Assembly: GCA_036937835.1 (NCBI GenBank) | Contig: CM072879.1 | Coordinates: 20,114,001-20,178,000 of the forward strand | DNA from: Pampus argenteus | Taxonomy: Eukaryota > Chordata > Actinopteri > Scombriformes > Stromateidae | Length of the DNA: 64,000 nt | Direction: 5' to 3' | Part shown: positions 1-10,529 of the stretch, piece after piece | How positions within the stretch are numbered: the stretch's first letter is position 1 | Layout of the letters: every line of letters begins with the position of its first letter | Program-made: the position numbers and the translations under genes | The notes under the pieces: model-generated | Told to the model about the DNA's origin: nothing | The model's database searches: none | What the model saw: only the letters and a program-made list of their open reading frames with translations

Positions 1-166
1 TCATGAGTCCTGGAAAGCGGCTGAAGACCTGCTTTAACAGTTTTCTTGCATGTTGCCACAGTGAACCTGCATCATCTGACTTCAGTGACGTACATATGTG
101 ACCGACTCTCACAGCAGACACACGTGAACACAACAGTACCCGTTTACTACAATTGTGTGTACATAC

Positions 167-351
167 CGAGGCGCTGCTCGAGCCACTCTCCTCCTCGGTG
201 TTGGTGGGCGGAGCTGCTCCTTTGCGGGAGCGAGGCGATGTCGCTGGAGCCTTACGACGAGACTTCAGAGGCTTCGACTGTGAGTCCTCATACTCCTCCG
301 CCAGTGCAAACAGGTCACTGAACCTGCAGGAGGAAGAAGTGATGTAATTCA

Positions 352-411
<60 letters not shown>

Positions 412-2068
412 CACCTCATCTTGTGTGCTTCGTCACAGCTGGCCTGAACGTGCTGCAGAGCCTGAAGGATCGGAGTTTGACTGAAGACTGACAGGCAAAC
501 ACAATCAATAATAATAAAACACATCAATACATCACCAATAATCAATCAATAACTGTGTGTGTGTGTGTGTGTACTGACAGCTGTTCTTGGTGTTGCTCAG
601 GCTCAGTCTCAGGTTGTCCATGTGCTCCAAGATCTGTTCCAGAGTCAGCTGAGCCAGTTTACTGCTGGAACTACGAAGACTGAGGACAGACAGACAGAAA
701 GACAGATCAGAGAAAGACAGACAGACAGAGACAGGCAGACAGACAGATCAGAGAAAGACAGATCAGAGAAAGACAGACAGACAGAGAGAGAAACAGAACA
801 TGTTACTTTTGGTTTTTAAATGTTATCACTGTGGCAGGAATCTGTCTGTATCTCTGTCTCTCAGTTGTCCATACTCTTGTGCTTTCCTGGGCTGTCTGTC
901 CCTCTGTCTCATTGTGTCCTCACCTCTGTCTCTTGCGGGGCTGGTTATTGTTCTTGATAAGCTGGGCTTTGATATGTTCTCCCAGCGTGTCGTCGTATTT
1001 GGACGCCCAGTGTCTTAGGATGCTGGTGGTGAACTGGTCCTCGGGGTGACAGGGACGACTTAGGACCATCTTCACCATCTCCTCACTGGGCCTGAGACAC
1101 AGAGACAGATGGGGACATGAGCAGAGACACAATATGCTAACATGAAGTATTTTATGTGTGTGTGTGTCATACTTCTCTCTGCGTAGCTGCAGCAGCAGAC
1201 AGGATAAGGCCTCCGGATGTTCTGCAAACACAAACACAGTGAAGCCGATTCATCACACTGAACACCTGACTACATCTCTCATGAAGCACCTGGATGGTGT
1301 CTCTTTATAGAAGGCTGCAGTGAAACCAGGTCGGCCTCTCCATTTACCACATGGTGAACTATATGCAAGAGTCCAAGATATTCAGTTTAAACTGTAATAC
1401 TACAGAGAAAATATGGATGTCTTTATTGCTGAATGACCAAAACACTGCTGCTGATGGTCGGAGCAGCTCTCACCTTTATATTTGAGGTGTTGCAGGATGG
1501 GGATGATGGTTTCCAGTGGGATGCTGTGAGCCAGAAACAGCTGCCAGGTGCTGTACTGCTCAAAGGTCTCCCAGTCCAGAGACTGAACTGTTAACAGAGC
1601 AGAAGAAGAGAGTCACCTGCTGTCCAAATACATGGAGACACGCTACAGAGAGGCCCAGTCACACCACAGCTTCCAGGTTGTGTTGAAAACGTCATTAACG
1701 TGTGAAACTAATGCTAATAAGTAAAAATCCAGCCTTGGATCAGAACCTTTCCCATCTATCTATCTATCTATCTATCTATTCTGTCTTGAGCTGTCTTGAG
1801 CGAGTGGAGTTGTGGCAGCAAATTCAGACATGAGACAGAGAGGAGTGAACGCTGTACGAGACTGTTCCCACGCTGCCATGCTTGTAGTTAATGGCAGCTG
1901 TAGTTTTGTTTCTGTTGTTTAACTTTGTTAGAATCACAAAGGTTTAAATTCTGTAGTGCAGCGGAGCCTGTGAGTGTGTTTGTGTTTTCTCACTGAGGAT
2001 GTTGAGGACTGAGTCTTTTCTGAACATCACCAGGGTTCCCATCATCACATGACACATCAGCTCCTGTA

Positions 2069-2099
<31 letters not shown>

Positions 2100-4687
2100 G
2101 CGCAGAGAGAGAGAGATGACATGTTTACTGGGCAGGTGTGCAAACACACGTGTTTTAACGTGTTGCAGCTTAGCTACAGTCAAGTTACCTGTGTGGAGTC
2201 AATGACGGCTACGATCATGTTGAGCAGCTCACCGCTCCGTAACGTCTCATCTGGAAACTGAAACAAAACCATGAGACTCAGGCAACGTCAGGTGTCTGTT
2301 TGTGTGTGTGTGTGTGTGTGTGTTTGTGTATGTGTTTACCTCAGAGTAGATGGAGGGTGTGAGGTAGCAGAGCAGTCTGACGTCGTCCTCCTGACATGCC
2401 TTCATGTCCATCATCAGACAGGTGTGCAGGTCACCGAGTGCTGTCGCCTGAGCAAATGACTCATACAGCATCATCTTCCCATTGGCCGCTTTGCTACACA
2501 CACAAACATACACACACTTTTACATTCAGCTTTTCTTGGTTTTCTGTTATTTATATCCTGTTCTGATGTCGGATGTTAAAAAGGGTCAAAGCAAGTTCCA
2601 AATCTTAAGGTTAGAAATGCTGCCTGCAAGTCAAAAGTCAGGGTTCAGCTGTCTGTGCTGTCACTAAGGATGACGCTAATTTTTTTGTGTGTTGTTCATG
2701 TTGTCAAACACCTTTTGCTTTTAATGATTTTTTCGGGGTTAACATTTCTTCGTCTTCTCAGAGTAGACGTTCTCAACAGGTATAGACTGGTTCTACTGAA
2801 GAACAGTCCAGACTCACCTGGCTTTGAGGTAGTACAGCAGGTGATAACCGATCTTGGGTTGTTTCTGGTAAAGTTCAGCCAACATATCGAGCAGCACTGA
2901 GAAGCCACTGTTATCCTCCTGCATGGTGACCAGGTTCCTGAACACCAGACAGACGGGTTTACACACCGACTCTTCCAGGGACCTGTGAGACAGACGGGTG
3001 ATCAGACATTGAGAAGGGTGATCAGACAGACAGGTGATCAGAGAGACAAAAGGGTGATCAGACAGACAGTCTTACTCCTCAGTGATCTCCTCTGGCAGGA
3101 CGTCTCCTCTGAAATGATCTTTGAACAGTTCAGACAGACATGAAGCCAGAGCCGACATCTGCTCCGAGTCAAAGTCCTCCTGTGAGAACACAGAACAACT
3201 CAGTAGAGTTCAGCAGGTAGCAGTAGAACTCAGTAGAATAGTATTAGAATATGAGAAAACTCACCTCCAGGATCAAATCCACGATTTCCTGCATCACCTC
3301 ACACTGAGTCTCTGTGTCACTGAGGGCAAGATGACATATTATTAGTAGCAGTAGTAGTAATAGCTTTATTATTTTATTTGGGGCCATGTTATTTAGGGTT
3401 AGGGTCACTAGTAGAGTAGTAGTCATATTAATAGTACTCTCTGTTGTAGTATGGAAGTATTTGTACCATATCCTTGATATCAGATGTTGGTCTGTCACCA
3501 CCAGATGAACAAAACCTCTAACTTGTCTCTTTCTTTCAACAACTAGTGGCAATTTAGTTCAACAGCAGCTCAACTGACGCACTAGTGGCTCTCTGGACTG
3601 AACTGGTAATGCTGAAAGTCTTACTAGTTAACTAGTAAGCTCAAAAGAGACTTTAACTAGTGAGTATTCTGGCTCACACTATGTAACTAGTTGGAGAAAA
3701 GTCCCACTAGTTAAAAGAGTGACTAGTAGTTTTTACTCAACCAGTACGACAAGATGTCCAGCTCGTGCTGACAAAGTAGCAGTAGTGGTAGTTGCAGTAT
3801 TAGTAACAGTGTTGGTAGTAGTAGTAGTAGTAGTAGTATTTTATCTATTAAGACTAACAAGATATTACAAACATGAGGTATTAACAGATAAATGTCATTG
3901 AATCAGTTCCCCCATCCCGGTTGTGACCTTTGACCTCTGTGACCTCAAGGAGGACAGTGAAGTCTCACCTGGACTTCTGCAGCTGTAGAACCTTCTCCTT
4001 CATGGTGTCATCTAATTGGTCCACCCAGGGTGTGATGTCAGCAGGCTCTTCTATCACGGCCTCTTTGATTGGATGGAACCTGAACTCCCGCTTCTTTCCT
4101 GCACAGTGATTGGTTGACAGACAGTCAGACAGCAGAGTGATGTCATAGACAGAAATTTTATCAATGAGCAGGTTTACCAGAGCGGCAGAGGTTTTTTCTG
4201 AACCTGTTATAAACCGGTTTATGACAGGTAAACTGGTTTAAACTGGTTTTCCTGCAGTCACCTTTGTTGTTGACCTCCTCCTCATCGTCACTGAAGGCGG
4301 CTTCTGTGTTGTCATAACAACCTTCCTCTTTGTCCAACACATGGTTGTCCATCTCCAAGGAAACAGCCTCCTCCATTTTGACTGTGGGACACGTGTTTTA
4401 AGACATACAGAAGATGCTCTACTTTGGATAATTTGTGACAGTTTCTTTTTCACACAAACAGTTTTAACAACAATGATCTGGTTAAATTTTTTTGGCTCCA
4501 TCACACTACAGTGGATTTGAAATAAAAACTATATGTGCTTTAACTGCAGCCTTTCAGCTTTAATATGAGGGTACTTACATCTAAATCAGGTGAACGATGC
4601 AGGAATTACAACAGTTTGTATGTGTCTTCCACTTTTTAAGGGACCACAAGTAACAGGACAAACTTTCAGGTCTGTGTGTGTGTGTGT

Positions 4688-4721
<34 letters not shown>

Positions 4722-7700
4722 CTGTACCTTCAGTAGGGGGGGAGGGCGAGCTGCAGAATTCAGGGAATCTCTCTCTGAGCATCGATCGAAGCTCTCGGTC
4801 CAACTTTGGATTATCAAATAGTGGAGCGAGGTGACTGAAACACACAGGCGCAGATCAATGATCAATCAATAATCAATATGTTGTAGACTGATAAGATAGG
4901 AAGTGATGAGTTTGTGTGTGTGTTTCTTACGCCAGCACTCTCTTCTCCATGATGAAGGTGAGCGAGTTGAAGACGCCCTGACGAACCTGAGACTCCAACG
5001 GAGGAAAGAAGTGAGGGATGATCTGAAAGAACGAAATAGATGTCTTATTATGTCATTCTTAGTTCAGTTTGTGCACAAACTTTTGGCACATGATCAAGTT
5101 CAGTCAATCAGAGGAGGCATTAGCTGTGTGTGTGTGTTACCCTGCACATAAAGTCCAGCAGAGTGGCAGTGATGGCAGGATGAGGCTTCATGGAGTGATG
5201 CATCACCAGGATGGCTGGTTCTGAGACAAGAAAGCAGCACACAGTGAGGACAAAGATGCACACCTGGATTCTTTTCAGCCCCTGTGACGTACAAAAGTGT
5301 GTGTGTACATTCTTGCCACTTTATGCCATGTTGTAATTTGAATAACATGAACACTGTTATGCTCATCTGACAGAACAAAATACAGCGACAGGCTATAACA
5401 CAAAACAACAGATGATGCAGCTGTCATACACGTCATATTTATTAACTGTTGGTTTAAAACGACTGCTCTGAAGCAAGGACTTGTCATTTAGTTAAATCCT
5501 TTGGTTTGATGTCTGTTTGAGGGTTCAGGGTCCTCATGTGTGTAGAAAGACAAATGTGTGTGTGTCACCTATGTTCATGATGCTGTCTTTCTCGGGGTTG
5601 AAGAACAGCCAATCATAGAAGAGAGCCAGCTTGGCGTTGGAGGCTGCAACATTTGACTGGAGACACAAGTAAAACGTTTGATTGGTCATTGATGTTACAG
5701 TTGATAACCTGTAGACTTTCTGTCTGAGGCCCCACCCCTTACCGTGCAGGTGGTGAGCAGCCAGCCAATTATGGCCCAGCGCGGCAAAATGTCAGAACTC
5801 AGCACCTCATTGGACGGATGGACAACACCGCAGATGTAACGAATGAGATCACAGCGCAGGGACTGACTCTCTGCCGTGGATAGGTACTGTCTCTGGAACC
5901 AGTCCTGGTAACGCTTCTGCTGCCCGAAACGCACCTGAGCACAGGTGAGGAACACAGAGTGAGGTCATCATCGGAGACGTCAGACCTGAACTTGTTCAGA
6001 CAGAAATAACGGCAGCTTTACCCTGGAGGTCATGAACAGCAGCTTGGTCTCCATGTCAGGCGTGAGGCGGCACGCCAGGAACTTCCTGGAGGTCCGAGCC
6101 GTCAGCAGCTGGAGAACACCTGAGACATGATCACATGATCAGCATTTCACTTCCTGTTAGACTGACAGCATGCATCAAATAAAACAAAAACAAACAAACA
6201 CTGATCGTTTTTATTTATTTATTATTTATCAGAACCACTGTTGTAGTTTACCAGTGAACTGAGGACTGAGGACTTGTGGGTTGTGCAGCAGGTCTTTCCA
6301 CACCAGCTCCATCTCTGGGATCCGAGCCACGTTCTGCAGCAGACGGACCAGATCTCTGCCGATGATCAGACACTCCATAAACTACAGAGTCAGAGAGACA
6401 GAGTCGTCAGGGTAACCAACAGGGTGATTAATACAACAAACCAAGTCAGATAAATAATGGTGTCCTTCCTTCTTTCCTCTTCTCCTCACCTTTTCTCTCA
6501 GCATGCTGATGCAGAAGTCAACTTCTTTCTGCCGCAGAGGCAGCAGGTTCTGCGTTCCATGGTCGACGATCAGGCGGAGGTAGGTGTAGACCGACATTGC
6601 AATCAGCATCCCACTCTTCAGCACCCACTCCCTACAGACAGGAAACATCCAGCTGCTTCACACAGAGAACCTGAAACATCCTTATTGTACCATCAGCGAT
6701 ACGTTGCTTTTCACTTTCTTCTGACAGGTGTTCTTATTGTTAAATGACCCAAACAGTCAAAACCCTCCAGCTGCTGTTTGACTAAAACAGACATTTTGAA
6801 ATTGTGTTTAAATGAAACATACTTTTGGTCCAGCAGGATGTCCAGGACGCTCTCAGCCAACCACAGGTTCTTAGCAGAGATATCTCCACCTGTATACAAA
6901 CACACAGAGAAAACAACAAGAACAAGTCACTGAGACAAACCTGTGATCACTGTTGATATTCTACGTAATCAATCTGATCAGCGTCTGACCTGCGATCTGC
7001 TTTAGCAGCGTCATGACGACACCGTCAGCTCCCATCACGCCACTCTTCACCAGCTCTCTGACCAGCCACACCAGCTGCGCGCACACACACACACACACAG
7101 ATCAACACCACTGCTCATGTTGTGACATCATCACGTGTCTATATGAGCCGTTTAACCAGGTAGGTCACCTGTGTTCTGGGGACGTCCTGCAGTTTGAGGA
7201 ACTTCTCCATCAGGATCTGATTGATCTTCACCAGGATCACATTCATCCCGTCTCTGTTGAGCAGCGTCAGGTCTCTGTAACACTGTCACAGCACAGAAAG
7301 ACATAGAGATGTCACAGAGATGTCACAGAGACGTCACAGAGACGTCACAGAGACGTCACAGAGATGTCACAGAGACGTCACAGAGACGTCACAGAGACGT
7401 CACAGAGACGTCACAGAGACGTCACAGAGACGTCACAGTGATGTCACAGAGATGTCACAGAGATGTCACAGAGATGTCACAGAGATGTCACAGAGACGTC
7501 ACAGAGATGTCACAGAGACGTCACAGAGACGTCACAGAGATGTCACAGAGATGTCACAGAGACGTCACAGAGACGTCACAGAGATGTCACAGTGATGTCA
7601 CAGAGATGTCACAGAGATGTCACAGAGACGTCACAGAGATGTCAGACATTATGATGCAGTGCCGTCTCACCCTCTGGGCCTGGGCCGACTCTGTGAGGAC

Positions 7701-8406
7701 CAGTGTGAACAGACCCAGACATACTTCCTCATGCTGCTGCTGACCTTTACACACCTGCAGTACAGGTAAACAGGAAGTTACACACACACACACACACACA
7801 CACAATGAACCATCAAACTTTATTGTAAGGAAGAAAACAGATTATTTAAGTAGCAGCAGATGATACAGACCAGCGCTCTGTTTCCTGAATTTAAAATCTA
7901 AAAACATCCATCATTCTTATGTGACGTAACATGAGGAGTCATATGCTGATTTCAGCCCATGCAGTCTTGTCACTTCAGCTAGAAGATAACACCTGTCATC
8001 ATACCTGTTACATTTACCAGGAATGATAAATCCTCACAGTGGAGCTCTAATGAATTCAATGAACAGAAAATGATTAATTATTAATTAATAATATCTATTT
8101 TACATATTCACTTTTAGGTTGTTTGGGATTTAATGTTTAATGTGTTTTCAGTGTAAGTGATGGAGCTGGAGTTGAAACATATCTACTGGATTTGATGCTG
8201 GATTTGATGCTCCATATTAGCTTCAGTAGTAAGAATACGACCTGTCACAGTAGTTGTAGTAATACTACTTTCTGTAGTACAGAGAGTATTTCTTACGTTG
8301 GCAGTGAGAGCGTCATTGGCTTCTCTCTCTGACAGCCCATTGGTCAGCGCCTGGACGATCCCAACACAACGCTCCAATCTCTGCACAAGATACACAACAT
8401 AGATCC

Positions 8407-8461
<55 letters not shown>

Positions 8462-8481
8462 AGGATGAACCAGCACACACA

Positions 8482-8521
<40 letters not shown>

Positions 8522-9149
8522 GAGAGGATGAACCAGCACACACAAACACACACACACACACACACACACACAGAGACAGAGAGGATGAACCAGCACACAC
8601 ACACACAAGAAACACACGCACATCTCACTTTTCTTGACAAGTGAAACACAAACACTGCGCATGCGCTTCTGTCACTTTTCGGTCTCATCCATATGTTTAT
8701 GTAGAATTAGCATGCTAGGCTAACAGGTCGTCAGCTGTGTCACTTTATATCCGCGTCATGACGTCTTCCAGAGCAAACAAACACCGTAAACGACACCTGT
8801 AACCTGCCCAGCACGGTGCCGTTAAACCGGAAACACCGCGGCTACACATAGCACGGCAATGCCATGCTATGCTAACGACGCTAGCCATGCTAACAAGCTG
8901 CTAGCCGCCGTTCAGGCTGGTAAAATGGATCCGTCGCGTCTCTTTGTATCCGCGGGTTGTTTTCAAAACACAAGCTGCTCTCAGACTGCTGGAGCCTGTA
9001 AGCAGCCCGGGCGGGTTTATCCGGGTTATCGGTGTGATCTGCACAGATAACCCGGGTCAGCCTACCTCCTCTAGCTCGTCTTTGGCGTCCAGCTGAGTGG
9101 ACAGCAGCAGCCGGCCCTGCGGCTTCACTTTGGCCGGCGCAGGCTCCAT
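167..9149 (-). CDS. ints3: Integrator complex subunit 3, 28 coding exons, 3' end off the window
   Basis: The protein is a subunit of the nuclear Integrator complex, which cleaves snRNA and other nascent RNAs at paused polymerase II, and is also the scaffold of the SOSS ssDNA-repair complex. Exons in transcript order: 9149-9066, 8380-8297, 7754-7671, 7282-7169, 7074-6990, 6889-6823, 6631-6490, 6381-6252, 6119-6022, 5934-5743, 5656-5569, 5220-5141, 5022-4931, 4834-4728, 4381-4262, 4098-3969, 3319-3265, 3179-3076, 2982-2818, 2493-2340, 2257-2189, 2069-1994, 1587-1474, 1221-1173, 1091-924, 670-579, 487-415, 323-167. They join in phase to 991 codons without a stop. The start is MEPAPAKVKPQGRLLLSTQL, a close match to vertebrate INTS3. 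An acidic stretch (FSDDEEEVNN) lies in exon 15, and a basic, serine-rich tail begins in exon 28. Human INTS3 is about 1040 aa, so roughly 50 C-terminal residues lie beyond position 1. Identification is by recalled family similarity. Confidence 0.96.
344..410. repeat. (GT)n microsatellite
   Basis: An uninterrupted GT dinucleotide run lies in ints3 intron 27, between exons 28 and 27. It is one of many such runs in the window; others of note are near 2295-2325, 4673-4722, 7783-7803, 10931-10953, 14770-14835 and 15744-15782. Confidence 0.9.
2545..2680. repeat. dispersed teleost repeat fragment
   Basis: This stretch of ints3 intron 19 (cctgttctgatgtcggatgt, then a CTGCCTGCAAGTCAAAAGTCAG motif) recurs in related form near 19860-19900, 37090-37200 and 54570-54720. 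It is a dispersed element of unrecognised family. Confidence 0.55.
3404..3730. repeat. ACTAGT-rich stretch in ints3 intron 16
   Basis: The palindromic hexamer ACTAGT occurs about ten times in roughly 330 bp, several copies flanked by TTA/TAA (for example ttactagttaactagtaag). The spacing is irregular, so it is not a simple tandem repeat. It is flanked by GTAGTA-type trinucleotide tracts (3340-3360, 3775-3840). Confidence 0.7.
7302..7643. repeat. 11-bp tandem array (gacgtcacaga / gatgtcacaga)
   Basis: About 31 head-to-tail copies of an 11-bp unit fill most of ints3 intron 3 (7283-7670, 388 bp). Units differ almost only at one site, GACGTC versus GATGTC, with a few CACAGTGAT variants. The unit length is not a multiple of three, so the open frames across it are artefacts. 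Confidence 0.95.
8130..8260. repeat. fragment of the 0.4-0.5 kb foldback MITE
   Basis: The sequence (gtaagtgatgga, then gttgaaacatatctactgga and TTAGCTTCA) matches the centre of the element described at 30770-31197. It lies in ints3 intron 2. The rest of that intron (7755-8130) shows only a (CA)n run and AT-rich sequence. Confidence 0.6.
8410..8612. repeat. compound (CA)n with three copies of a GAGGATGAACCAGC block
   Basis: In ints3 intron 1, (CA)n runs alternate with three copies of a short unique block, cagagaggatgaaccagcac, starting near 8457, 8521 and 8578. This is a roughly 60-bp higher-order repeat. Confidence 0.85.
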
Positions 9150-9510
9150 CTGCTCCCGCCGCGCCTCGCCGGGCCCCGCGGAGCTCAGAGGCGCTGAGAC
9201 TCCGGCTTCTGCGGGGTTATAGATGTTTCTGCCGGTAAACCGGAGAGTTTGGTACTGCTGTCAGTGTCGGAGCGTCCGTGTGAAACGCTTCAGACAGTAA
9301 ATATGTGTTTTTAAAACTTATTTCGGGGCTGTGCTCACTCTCAGTCCCGCTCCGTGTCACTGTCCGACCGCAGCAGCATAACGGACATCCGCGGAGGCAG
9401 GAGGCAGACACTACCGGGCGTGCGGACCAATCAGCGCCCTGACACTTCTGAGTGATGTAAGTAAGGGCCAATAGCAGGAGAGAAAATCTTATCGCTGTAG
9501 CCAATCACCA
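9150..9510 (-). promoter_or_regulatory. ints3 promoter region with three CCAAT motifs
   Basis: A CpG-rich stretch surrounds and precedes the ints3 start. Three CCAAT motifs lie at 9427-9431, 9468-9472 and 9501-9505, spaced 41 and 33 bp apart. This is typical of a TATA-less housekeeping promoter bound by NF-Y. No TATA box is seen. The transcription start is inferred, not visible. Confidence 0.55.
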
Positions 9511-10255
9511 GCCTGCTGCACTGAAGCCCACCTGCATAGAAACTCATTAATTTATCATAACGAGTTTATAAATAAGACACATTAAAATATCACCGACATT
9601 ATTATTATTACCGTCTGTGATACTTTTCTAAATCTAAATAAATAAATATACGTAAAGTAATGTAGAACTACAGAAATAGCCTAAATAAAATAGTAAATTG
9701 TGTGGAAATGTAAACATTAATAATCCAATATATTATTCATTACTAAAATGTATTTGTTTATCATTTATTAATGTATTTAATTTTTTTGTAACTGACATTT
9801 TTGATAGTGATTAAATAAGTAAACAGTATGATGACAGAAGTGTGTTATTTTATCATCACGTTCACAGACACTTGTTTTAGAAATTTACGAAAAATGTACG
9901 TTTTGTTGATTGAATTTTTATTTAACCAGGTGAGTCTAGATGGTAGCATTAAAAGTTTCAGACAAAATCTGATCAATAACAGGAGGGAAAATATACATAA
10001 TAAAATATTTTATATAAATATAAAATACTTAAGATCATAGAAACCTTTAACCTATAACTTCTTTATGATTAACAAATAAATACAAATCTTATCAATAACA
10101 CATTTTTGGTGTCTGTGATACTTTTCACCAGTTCTGCTTTCTGAAACAAGAAAATAATATATATTTTTGTTTTGTTAATGTAATGAAGGAAAATAAAAAT
10201 GGCCACAGTTTACAGGTTGAACAAAAACAACACACAGATAATAAAACACACTCAG
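9511..10255. other. AT-rich intergenic spacer between npr1 and ints3
   Basis: The spacer is AT-rich DNA with many ATTA/TAAATA runs and no supportable gene. It separates the npr1 3' end from the ints3 promoter, which are transcribed in the same direction. Confidence 0.6.
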
Positions 10256-10308
10256 TTTATTTCTGTATTTACACACTAACTAGAGTTTTAGTTTTCAAAT
10301 GTTTTATT
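10256..10308 (-). promoter_or_regulatory. candidate npr1 polyadenylation signals
   Basis: AATAAA occurs on the minus strand at 10308-10303 and 10261-10256, about 225 and 270 bases after the npr1 stop codon. Either could be the 3'-end signal. The hexamers are seen; their use is inferred. Confidence 0.45.
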
Positions 10309-10529
10309 TTACAGTAAAACATTCATCTGTCTGTTTTTTTTAGTTTGAGTCTTGCAGCATCTAAATTATGATAAATGATGCCAGAGATAAATGTCCAATC
10401 AGAAAGGGGGAGGGGTTTATTACCTATCAGTCTGTCTGGTGTTAGTGTGACCTTTGACCTCAGACGTCCTTCTGTCTGTCTGATGTCTTTCTGACACAAA
10501 CACAATAAACATATTTTCTGAACTTTGCT

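Noticed and set aside
7309..7743. A 144-codon open frame across the 11-bp array
   Set aside because: The peptide is a pure repeat of SQR(R/C)HRDVTE-type units inside an ints3 intron; it is an artefact of the tandem array.
8297..9149. The first three ints3 coding exons are each exactly 84 nt, hinting at exon duplication
   Set aside because: Their protein sequences are unrelated to one another and match distinct parts of INTS3; the equal length is coincidence.
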